In this document: positions 18,466 through 26,600 of the stretch, in pieces
How the letters are laid out: each line of letters opens with the position of its first letter
How positions within the stretch are numbered: position 1 is the stretch's first letter
Assembly (NCBI GenBank): GCA_937927235.1
Contig: CALBCM010000013.1
Coordinates: 35,130 to 99,129 of the forward strand
DNA: 64,000 bases
Direction of reading: 5' to 3'
Source: an uncultured Johnsonella sp.
GTDB lineage: Bacteria > Bacillota > Clostridia > Lachnospirales > Lachnospiraceae
The notes under the pieces: model-generated
Told to the model about the DNA's origin: nothing
The model's input: the letters and a program-made list of their open reading frames with translations, nothing else
The model's database searches: none
Program-made: the position numbers and the translations under genes

Positions 18466-18597
18466 TTTTTTCCTCTTTCTATAATTAAAAGCCGATTTTT
18501 AATACCGCACCTGCTGAAATTTTTACTAGCAAAAGTCAGCAAAGGCTTCAGCAGGCACAGCATATTAATCCCGGTTTCTATTTTGTCTTATTTATTT

Positions 18598-19893
18598 TTA
18601 CGGCTGCTGTCCATCTGCATTGCTGTCCTCGAAATTATAGTCCGAATCGGGGTCCGGCTCAATTCTCTCACTGTCTTCGCCGACATACTCCAATTCAGCA
18701 GCAAAGCCCTCCTCAGCCGCTTCATTAATATTTTCCTGAGCAGAAGCCTCTTCAGCTTCATCCGAGCCTACAGCCTCCAATTTATCGGCAGACTTTTTAG
18801 AGCTTTTTCTGCTCTTGGATTTATCCTGTGATTTCGCTGCTGCAGCTTCCTTGCCGGCACTTTCTGATAAATTACCGCTTTCATCAGCTTCCGTCAGCAG
18901 CTTAAGGTTATTAATCTCCCGGATTTTATTTTCTATTTCAAAACAAACCCTGGGATTTTCTACAAGGTACTGTTTAGCATTCTCCCTGCCCTGTCCTATC
19001 TTAATTCCGTTATAGGAATACCAGGCACCGCTTTTATCAACTATTTCAGAATTTACAGCGAGGTCAAGTATATCGCTTTCCTTTGAGATACCCTTTCCGT
19101 AGATTATATCAAACACGGCGGTTTTAAAGGGAGGTGCAATCTTATTCTTTATTACCTTCACCTTAGTCTGACTGCCTATCTGCTCTCCATTAGCCTTGAT
19201 AGCCTCTCCCTTTCTTACATCTATCCTGACTGAAGCATAAAATTTAAGCGCCTTTCCTCCGGTAGTAGTTTCGGGATTGCCGAACATCACACCGATTTTA
19301 TCTCTGAGCTGATTTATAAAAATTACAGTGCAGTTTCCTTTGCTCATAATGCCGGTAAGCTTTCTAAGCCCCTGACTCATAAGCCTTGCCTGAAGCCCCA
19401 TGTGAGAGTCGCCCATTTCGCCGTTGATTTCGGTCTTAGGCACAAGTGCCGCCACCGAGTCGATAATGATTATGTCCACTGCTCCCGAGCGCACCATGGT
19501 ATCGGTAATTTCAAGTGCCTGCTCTCCGTTATCAGGCTGTGAGATATAAAGGTTGTCTATGTCAACTCCTATATTTTTTGCATACACCGGGTCAAGTGCA
19601 TGCTCCGCATCTATAAAGCCTGCTATGCCTCCCCTTTTTTGCACCTCTGCCACCATATGAAGAGCTACTGTAGTCTTTCCTGAAGACTCCGGTCCGAATA
19701 TTTCTATTACCCTGCCTTTGGGTATGCCTCCGAGACCAAGTGCAATATCAAGGCTCAAAGAGCCGGTAGGAACGGTTTCTATATTCATTGCCGCAGAAGA
19801 ATCTCCCAGCTTCATTACCGAGCCCTTTCCGTAGGCTTTTTCTATCTGTGCAAGTGCATTGCTTAATGCTTTTTGTTTTTCTTCTGTATTCAT
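18598..19893 (-). CDS. recA: Recombinase RecA
   Basis: ATP-dependent strand-exchange protein and SOS co-protease. The core (about residues 1-335) is standard: Walker A GPESSGKTT near 66-74, the MAW motif region, Walker B IIIIDSVAAL and loop L2 with the FGNPETTTGG signature. With 431 residues it is much longer than the usual 345-360. The extra C-terminal 90 or so residues are low-complexity, first Lys/Ser-rich (SKSRKSSKKSADK) and then strongly acidic (EPDPDSDYNFEDS). Acidic RecA tails are known to restrain filament formation; this one is unusually long. CGGAGG precedes the ATG. Promoter and operator are described separately. Confidence 0.96.
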   Translation of the reverse strand: MNTEEKQKALSNALAQIEKAYGKGSVMKLGDSSAAMNIETVPTGSLSLDIALGLGGIPKGRVIEIFGPESSGKTTVALHMVAEVQKRGGIAGFIDAEHALDPVYAKNIGVDIDNLYISQPDNGEQALEITDTMVRSGAVDIIIIDSVAALVPKTEINGEMGDSHMGLQARLMSQGLRKLTGIMSKGNCTVIFINQLRDKIGVMFGNPETTTGGKALKFYASVRIDVRKGEAIKANGEQIGSQTKVKVIKNKIAPPFKTAVFDIIYGKGISKESDILDLAVNSEIVDKSGAWYSYNGIKIGQGRENAKQYLVENPRVCFEIENKIREINNLKLLTEADESGNLSESAGKEAAAAKSQDKSKSRKSSKKSADKLEAVGSDEAEEASAQENINEAAEEGFAAELEYVGEDSERIEPDPDSDYNFEDSNADGQQP

Positions 19894-19907
19894 CTAGTCC
19901 TCCGTAT

Positions 19908-19919
19908 GAACATCTGTTC
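19908..19919. promoter_or_regulatory. LexA-type SOS operator (Cheo box) of recA
   Basis: The sequence GAACATCTGTTC matches the Gram-positive LexA core GAACNNNNGTTC exactly, with T and T as outer bases. It lies just downstream of the predicted transcription start and about 15 bp before the recA ATG, where bound LexA would block initiation. Confidence 0.8.
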
Positions 19920-19927
19920 TTGTTTAT

Positions 19928-19956
19928 ACTATAATATCAGTTCGGGATTCTGTCAA
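19928..19956 (-). promoter_or_regulatory. Promoter of recA
   Basis: Minus-strand TTGACA (19956-19951) and TATAGT (19933-19928) are spaced by 17 bp. The start would be near 19921, immediately ahead of the LexA-type box. Confidence 0.8.
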
Positions 19957-20274
19957 TAAGTATTTTTATCATTTTGATAAGCGAGCCGCTCCGACTTGCC
20001 AAAGCTAAGGCTTTACCTTAAGCAAGGGGCATAGAATCTGCAAAAATTTATAGATAGGTTTTAATGCCAAGAATCTTGTTGGATTTATTTTAGCATAAGT
20101 TTACGCCTGCGTCCATAAGTAAAAATAGAGGAGGCTCAGGCTTAAGATTTTATTCAGAATTAATTTATAAAGTATTCATTTCTTTTACTAAAAGGTATGC
20201 TATACTTTAGTCAGCATAAAAAGTGCCAAAACTCCTATTTTTATTAAGATGTTTTACTGAAATAAAACGATGCA
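19957..20274. other. Intergenic region between recA and pyk; possible small plus-strand transcript
   Basis: No supported ORF is seen. On the plus strand an extended -10 element (TGCTATACT, TATACT at 20201-20206) without a good -35 points into an AT-rich segment. That segment has a small hairpin (GTTTTA...TAAAAC) and ends at the pyk terminator, which is symmetrical enough to work on both strands. A transcript of about 95 nt is possible but unproven. Confidence 0.25.
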
Positions 20275-20308
20275 AAAACCTCAAGGCGACTACACTTGAG
20301 GTTTTTGT
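20275..20308 (-). terminator. Intrinsic terminator of pyk (likely bidirectional)
   Basis: The inverted repeat AACCTCAAG/CTTGAGGTT has a 12-base loop (gcgactacac region). It is flanked by AAAAA on the left and TTTTT on the right, so each strand reads stem plus T-run. It lies right after the pyk stop codon. Confidence 0.85.
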
Positions 20309-20315
20309 GTTTATA

Positions 20316-21752
20316 TTATTTAACATATTCTATCTGCATTATATTGGTATTAGTGGCAGGTTTTCTTTCATGCTTATTTGAGATTACTCCTGCCGTAACT
20401 ACTACAAGCTCTCCGGAATGCAAATATCCCATCTCTTTAGCCTTTTCCAGTGAGGCAGTGATAAGCTCGTCAGTGCTTTCAGCTCTCTTGGCTTCAATCG
20501 GAACTACTCCCCAGTAAAGCTGCATCTGGCGCACTGCCCTGGCACTTGGAGAAAGCCCTATAACAGTGATGCTCGGTCTCCATTTTGAAAGCATACGCGT
20601 CGTAAAGCCTGTGATTGAAGGTGCCACTATTGCAGCTGCACTGAGTGCATCCGCAGTTGATACCGCTGCATAGCTGACCTGATTTGAAATATTCTTGCCG
20701 TTAATTGCCGAAATTCTCCTGTTTCTGTAGGCTCTGTGGTCAAGGTGCTTTTCAGTTTCCTGTGCAATCTTTGCCATCATCTCTACAGCCTCCACCGGGT
20801 ACTTACCTATAGCGGTTTCTCCCGAAAGCATTACCGCATCGCTTCCATCATAAATCGCATTTGCCACATCTGTAGCTTCAGCTCTTGTCGGCCTTGGATT
20901 TCTTATCATGGAATCAAGCATCTGAGTTGCGGTTATCACTGGCTTACAGGCTATATTACATTTTTTAATAATAGTTTTTTGTATAAACGGCACACGCTCA
21001 GCCGGTATCTCAACGCCCATATCTCCTCTTGCCACCATAATGCCGTCAGCGGCTTCTATAATTGAATCTATATTTTCGATTCCCTCCTGATTTTCAATCT
21101 TTGCTATAATCATCAGACTGGAATTACATTCGTTGGCAAGCTCTCTAATCTGATTTATACAGTCGGCATTCCTTACAAAGCTTGCTGCCACAAAATCAAA
21201 GCCCAGCTTGATTGCAAACCTTATATCCTCCTTATCCTTATCGGTAAGTGCAGGAAGCTTTATCGAAACTCCCGGAACATTGACTCCCTTTTTTTCGCCA
21301 AGCTCTCCTCCGGTAATCACCTTGCAGCTGATTTCACTGCTTGAAACCGACTTGACCTCAAGCTCTATAATCCCGTCATCTATAAGTATTCTGTTGCCGG
21401 CTGCTACATCGTCTATAAGCCCTGGATAATTGATATAAGCCTTCTTATCATCTCCCTCAATCTCGTTTATAGTCAGGATAAATTCATTTCCCTCAACCAG
21501 ATTGATCTTCTCATGATTTTTTAAAACTCCTGTACGTATTTCAGGTCCTTTGGTATCAATTAACGCCGCTACATGCCTGCCAGTTTCTTCTCTGACCTCT
21601 TTTAAAAGCTCATACCTTGAGCGATGCTCCTCATAATCTCCATGAGAAAAATTAAACCTTGCTATGTCCATGCCTGCAAGAGTCATTTTCTTAAGGCAGG
21701 CTTTATCACTTGTATTTGGACCCATGGTGCATATAATTTTTGTTTTTTTCAT
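20316..21752 (-). CDS. pyk: Pyruvate kinase
   Basis: A 478-residue glycolytic enzyme converting phosphoenolpyruvate and ADP to pyruvate and ATP. It shows the N-terminal TKIICTMGP, the FNFSHG substrate motif near residue 34, the active-site block IIAKIENQEGIENID, MVARGDMGVEIP, and MLDSMIRNPRPTRAEATDVANAIYDGSDAVMLSGETA. The length matches the short form; the extra C-terminal PEP-utiliser domain found in some Bacilli is absent. Weak AAAGG ten bases before ATG. It lies downstream of fsa, separated by about 105 bp that include an inverted repeat. Confidence 0.96.
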   Translation of the reverse strand: MKKTKIICTMGPNTSDKACLKKMTLAGMDIARFNFSHGDYEEHRSRYELLKEVREETGRHVAALIDTKGPEIRTGVLKNHEKINLVEGNEFILTINEIEGDDKKAYINYPGLIDDVAAGNRILIDDGIIELEVKSVSSSEISCKVITGGELGEKKGVNVPGVSIKLPALTDKDKEDIRFAIKLGFDFVAASFVRNADCINQIRELANECNSSLMIIAKIENQEGIENIDSIIEAADGIMVARGDMGVEIPAERVPFIQKTIIKKCNIACKPVITATQMLDSMIRNPRPTRAEATDVANAIYDGSDAVMLSGETAIGKYPVEAVEMMAKIAQETEKHLDHRAYRNRRISAINGKNISNQVSYAAVSTADALSAAAIVAPSITGFTTRMLSKWRPSITVIGLSPSARAVRQMQLYWGVVPIEAKRAESTDELITASLEKAKEMGYLHSGELVVVTAGVISNKHERKPATNTNIMQIEYVK

Positions 21753-21800
21753 AATATCAATACCTTTACTATAATCATAATCTGACTCTGATTCAGCAAA

Positions 21801-21843
21801 TCCCCCGCCCCTGCTTAAGGCTTTAAGCCCTTCAAACGGGGGA
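21801..21843 (-). other. Inverted repeat between fsa and pyk
   Basis: TCCCCCG at 21801-21807 and CGGGGGA at 21837-21843 form a 7-bp GC stem around an inner AAGG/CCTT hairpin. No T-run follows, so it may be an attenuator, a processing site or a weak terminator rather than a standard terminator. Confidence 0.45.
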
Positions 21844-21858
21844 GTTTACATTTATATA

Positions 21859-22512
21859 TTATTCTCCGAATACCGCTTTATAATCCTTCTGAAATTTTTC
21901 AATTCCCTGCTCTGTAAGAGGGTGATTTACCATTTGAAAGAGAACTGAGGCGGGAACCGTAGCTATATCGGCTCCAACCTTGGCACAATCAATCACATGT
22001 ACAGGATTTCTTATGCTTGCCGCTATTATCTCGCATTCTATCCCGTGAATTGCAAATATCTCAACTATCGCCTTGATCAAATCAATTCCCGGAGTTGATA
22101 TATCATCCAGTCTTCCAAGGAAAGGAGATACGTAGTCCGCTCCCGCTCTTGCTGCAAGAAGTGCCTGTGCCGCCGTAAACACCAGTGTAACATTGCAGCT
22201 TATTCCCTCGCTGCTTAAAGCCTTAACTGCCTTAAGTCCCTCGGCAGTCATCGGGATTTTAATTACCATATTTGGGTGTATCCTGGCTATCTCTCTGCCC
22301 TCAACAATCATGCCTTCTGCATCCACGGTAGTTGCTTTGACCTCGCCGCTGATCGGTCCGTCAACTATATCGGCAATTTCCTTAATTACCTTATTAAAAT
22401 CTCTGCCCTCCTTTGCTATAAGAGAGGGGTTGGTGGTCACTCCGCAGATAACTCCCATATCATTCGCCTTTTTAATGTCATCTACATTTGCAGTATCAAT
22501 AAAAAATTTCAT
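21859..22512 (-). CDS. fsa: Transaldolase-like fructose-6-phosphate aldolase
   Basis: A 217-residue small (TalC/Fsa subfamily) class I aldolase. It forms a Schiff base through the Lys in VIKIPMT (about residue 85). Other signatures are KFFIDTANVDDI at the start, GVTTNPSLI, the NVTLVFTAAQALLAARAGADYVSPFLGRLDD block and the ADIATVPASV phosphate-site segment. Members either cleave fructose-6-phosphate or act as transaldolase; sequence alone does not settle this. AAGGAG stands upstream of the ATG. It follows the rhomboid-like gene by 51 bp, so both probably come from the promoter near 23471-23499. Confidence 0.92.
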   Translation of the reverse strand: MKFFIDTANVDDIKKANDMGVICGVTTNPSLIAKEGRDFNKVIKEIADIVDGPISGEVKATTVDAEGMIVEGREIARIHPNMVIKIPMTAEGLKAVKALSSEGISCNVTLVFTAAQALLAARAGADYVSPFLGRLDDISTPGIDLIKAIVEIFAIHGIECEIIAASIRNPVHVIDCAKVGADIATVPASVLFQMVNHPLTEQGIEKFQKDYKAVFGE

Positions 22513-22563
22513 AGCTGATTGTTCTCCTTATTCTAAGCTTTTAAAAGCCTTTTATTAGTTTAA

Positions 22564-23409
22564 TTATTTTATATGTATATGTGTATATAAATGCTCCTGA
22601 CAGTATTCATAATTACCGTTGCATTTTGAGCAGTAACGAAATTCAAGCTCCTCACCATCTCTTTCAGTCCTGCCGCATACATGACATTTATGCTTGGTAG
22701 CAAAGGGGATTATCTTGACAGCGGGCTTTTCCGCATCTCTTTTAAAATCATACCTTCTCTTAATTTCATCCGGCTTTATCCTTTTCCAGTTTCTGCTTAA
22801 AGCAAAAAATACCACTACGTTAAGCAGGCAGAGCAGTATAATAATTCTTTCAAGCATACTTCCCTTCCAAAAGCCGTAGGCTTCCATAGCTATATAGACT
22901 ATCGAAAAATATTTAGCCTTGACAGGAAGCACAAAATACAGCAAAAATACACTGTCCGGGTCTAAAAGCGTGTATGCCAGAAATATAGACATATTCAGAT
23001 GCATCGGCGTAACATAATATATCCCGCCTATGTATCCAAATCTGCTTCCAATATAGGCATACACTATAAAGGCAGCCAAAATATGCGCAAGAATCCCTGA
23101 AAATATAAAGAGGTTGTACCTGAAGCTGCCCCATTTATTTTCCAGTGCCGTACCGAGTACATAGTAAAGATAGGTCATTACAAATGAAAAAAGCACATCT
23201 CCCGCAGCAGGGTACATCAGCCAAGTAATTATACGCCAGACCTGTCCCTGAAGTATAAGATGAGGGTCAAGCATCAGATAAGTGCTGTACAGGCTTTTAT
23301 CCAATACATTTATTAATAATCCTACGCTGTAAAGTGCCGTCAGATACAGAGAAAGATTCTTTACAGCATATTTTGAAAGCTTGTTTTCTATTTGATTAAA
23401 AAATTTCAT
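22564..23409 (-). CDS. Rhomboid-like membrane protein with C-terminal zinc ribbon
   Basis: A 281-residue membrane protein with about six hydrophobic segments between residues 15 and 205. The QVWRIITWLMYP and ENKWGSFRYNLFIFSGIL segments recall the rhomboid/Derlin fold. I do not see the GxSG serine motif or the partner histidine of active rhomboid proteases, so it is probably a non-proteolytic member. The cytoplasmic tail carries a zinc-ribbon-like cluster, CxxC at 242/245 and CxxC at 260/263, plus Cys270 and a His-rich end (EHLYTHIHIK). The function is unknown. AGGAGG precedes the ATG. It heads a short run with fsa. Confidence 0.75.
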   Translation of the reverse strand: MKFFNQIENKLSKYAVKNLSLYLTALYSVGLLINVLDKSLYSTYLMLDPHLILQGQVWRIITWLMYPAAGDVLFSFVMTYLYYVLGTALENKWGSFRYNLFIFSGILAHILAAFIVYAYIGSRFGYIGGIYYVTPMHLNMSIFLAYTLLDPDSVFLLYFVLPVKAKYFSIVYIAMEAYGFWKGSMLERIIILLCLLNVVVFFALSRNWKRIKPDEIKRRYDFKRDAEKPAVKIIPFATKHKCHVCGRTERDGEELEFRYCSKCNGNYEYCQEHLYTHIHIK

Positions 23410-23470
23410 TTTCCTCCTGACTTGGATTTTTATAATACTTTAAAATTTAGCTTTTATTTACTGCTTTACA

Positions 23471-23499
23471 ATTATATCTACCTCAAAGTTTTTTGTCAA
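23471..23499 (-). promoter_or_regulatory. Consensus promoter of the rhomboid-like gene and fsa
   Basis: Minus-strand TTGACA (23499-23494) and TATAAT (23476-23471) with a 17-bp spacer, a perfect sigma-A match. The start lies about 55 nt before the ATG at 23409. Confidence 0.8.
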
Positions 23500-23537
23500 A
23501 TAAACATATAATGACAGTGCTGCTAAATTGTTTTAGA

Positions 23538-23566
23538 TTGCTTTATTTAATTGTATGTGATAGAAT
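23538..23566 (+). promoter_or_regulatory. Promoter of the CoA-dehydratase activase gene
   Basis: Plus-strand TTGCTT (23538-23543) and TAGAAT (23561-23566) are 17 bp apart, diverging from the rhomboid-gene promoter. It would give a leader of about 110 nt that contains the hairpin at 23608-23656. Confidence 0.55.
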
Positions 23567-23607
23567 CTGCCTAAGCTTATTTATAAGCTTTTACATTGAT
23601 TTTAATT

Positions 23608-23656
23608 ATTAAAATCCAATTTACCACCTCGGGAAATTTAACCTGAGGATTTTAAT
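23608..23656 (+). promoter_or_regulatory. Leader hairpin abutting the ribosome site of the activase gene
   Basis: ATTAAAATCC (23608-23617) pairs perfectly with GGATTTTAAT (23647-23656). An inner CCTC/GAGG stem lies within the loop. The 3' arm ends one base before AGGAGG (23658-23663), so the stem could control ribosome access. No T-run follows, so it is not a terminator. Confidence 0.5.
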
Positions 23657-23680
23657 CAGGAGGATTTAAAGTTTTAATTT

Positions 23681-26600
23681 ATGAGTAATGCTAATAAGAA
23701 AATCTACCTGCTCGGTATTGATATAGGCTCCACCACAGTCAAATCTGCAATTATAGATGAGCGAAACAGGCTTCTTTTTGCAGATTACCGCAGGCATTTT
23801 GCAAATATACAGGGAGCCCTGGCAGATATATTAAGTGAAGCAAAAAAAGAGCTTGGTGCCGTAAACATAGTTCCAATGATAACAGGCTCGGGAGGTCTGA
23901 ACCTTGCCAAGCATCTGGAGGCAGCCTTTGTGCAGGAGGTGGTTTCAGTTGCCACCGCCTTAAAATACTTTGCTCCTCAAACTGATGTAGCAATAGAGCT
24001 TGGCGGTGAGGATGCAAAAATCATTTACTTTACCGGCGGCATAGACCAGAGAATGAACGGTATCTGTGCAGGCGGCACAGGCTCCTTTATAGACCAGATG
24101 GCAGCACTTTTACAAACTGATGCTTCAGGCTTGAATGAATATGCCAAAGACTATAAAGCCATCTATCCTATAGCGGCACGCTGCGGAGTTTTCGCCAAAT
24201 CCGATATACAGCCTCTGATAAACGAGGGAGCTACCAGACCGGATCTTTCAGCTTCCATCTTTCAGGCAGTTGTCAACCAGACTATATCGGGTCTTGCCTG
24301 CGGAAAGCCTATCAGAGGACATGTAGCCTTTTTAGGCGGTCCCCTGCACTTTTTATCTGAGCTTAGGGCAGCCTTTATCAGAACCCTTAAGCTCACTGAT
24401 GAATACATAGTCGCACCTGAAAACTCACATCTTTTTGCCGCTATGGGAGCCGCCATGAACTGCGAAAGGCTTGAGGCAATTCCGCTTGAAGCCCTGATAG
24501 ACAAGCTTAGGAACGGAGTTCAGATGGCTCACGAGATAGCGAGAATCGCCCCGCTTTTTGAAAATGAGGAGGAATATGCAGAATTTATTTTAAGACACAG
24601 TGATAATTCAGTGCGTACAGCCTCGCTTGCAGACTATAAGGGAGCTATGTACCTGGGCATTGATGCCGGCTCCACCACTACCAAGATGGCAGTCATAGGC
24701 GGCGACGGCAGTCTTTTATGGAAGTATTATTCAGGCAATAACGGCTCCCCGCTTAAAACCGCAATTTCTGCAATCTCGGAGCTTAAAAGGCTTATTAATC
24801 CTGATTCACGCATAGTCTACTCCTGCTCTACAGGCTATGGAGAAGCACTTTTTAAGTCCGCCTTTATGCTTGACGAGGGAGAGGTGGAAACCATAGCCCA
24901 TTACTATGCGGCAGCCTTTTTTGAGCCTAAGGTGGACTGTATCCTCGACATAGGCGGTCAGGATATGAAATGCATCCGTATCAAGGATGCCACTGTCGAT
25001 TCCGTGCAGCTTAACGAAGCCTGCTCGGCAGGCTGCGGCTCCTTTATAGAGACCTTTGCCAAATCCCTGAACTACAGTGTAGTTGATTTTGCCAAAGAAG
25101 CACTTTTTGCAAAGCATCCGGTCGATTTAGGCACGAGATGTACCGTATTTATGAATTCAAACGTAAAGCAGGCACAAAAGGAGGGAGCGACCGTAGCGGA
25201 TATTTCCTCCGGACTTGCTTACTCAGTTATTAAAAATGCTTTATTTAAAGTAATAAAAATCTCAGATGCCAAAGACCTCGGAGAGCATATAGTGGTCCAG
25301 GGCGGTACCTTCTACAATGATGCGGTGCTTCGTGCCTTTGAAAAAATAGCCGGCTCCAAGCCTACCAGACCGGATATTGCAGGAATAATGGGTGCCTTCG
25401 GTGCGGCACTGATAGCAAGGGAGCGCCATGAGGGGAAAAAAAGCACTATGCTTTCACTTGATGAAATAATAAACCTCTCATTTGAAACCTCTATGAGCAG
25501 ATGTAAAATCTGTAATAATAACTGCGTACTCACAATCAATAAATTTTCAGGTGAAAGGAAATTTATTTCCGGAAACCGCTGCGAAAGAGGGCTCGGCAAG
25601 GACAAGCCGGCTTCCGACCACCTTACAGTGCCGGATTTATTTGACTATAAATATCACAGGATTTTTGACTATCCTGCCTTAAAGCCGGATAAAGCTATCA
25701 GAGGCATCATAGGGATTCCGAGAGTTTTAAATATGTATGAGGACTTTCCTTTCTGGGCGGTATTTTTTAAAGAGCTGGGATTTAAGGTGGTGCTTTCTCC
25801 GATGTCAACCAAAAAGCTTTATGAAATGGGCATAGAATCAATCCCGAGTGAATCGGAATGCTACCCGGCAAAGCTGGTCCACGGTCATATCAGCTGGCTT
25901 ATAAGAAACGGCATTAAAACCATCTTTTATCCCTGTGTGCCTTATGAGAGAAATGAAACCCCAGATGCCGGCAATCATTTTAACTGCCCCATAGTTACCT
26001 CCTATGCCGAAAATATTAAAAACAATGTCGAAGAAATAGCGGAGCAGGGAGTGCGTTTCCTTAATCCATTTATGGCTTTTACCAATGAAGAAATCCTTAC
26101 CAAACAGCTCGTTAAGGTGATGAAGGCTGATTTCGGAATTGAAGCCAAGCAAGTGAAGCAGGCTGCTCACCTTGCCTGGCAGGAGCTGCTTCAGGCAAAA
26201 ACCGATATTGAAAAAAAGGGGGAGGAAACCCTGCAATGGCTGGCTGAGCATAACCGACGCGGCATAGTCCTCGCCGGCAGGCCTTACCATGTGGACCCTG
26301 AGATACATCACGGCATCCCGCAGATGATTACCTCCTTCGGGCTTGCAGTGCTTACTGAGGACAGTGTATCCCATCTTGTTCCTGTAGAGCGCCCGGTAGT
26401 GGTAAGCGACCAGTGGATGTACCATTCACGTCTTTATAAGGCGGCAAGCTTTGTTAAAACCTCAGAAGTGGTGGACCTTGTGCAGCTCAATTCCTTCGGC
26501 TGCGGTCTTGACGCCGTCACTACCGACCAGGTAGCCGATATCCTCACAGGCTCAGGCAAAATCTATACAGTACTTAAAATAGACGAGGTAAATAATCTCG

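Noticed and set aside
25838..26425. 195-codon minus-strand frame within the activase gene
   Set aside because: Antisense to conserved DUF2229 coding sequence, with no family features.
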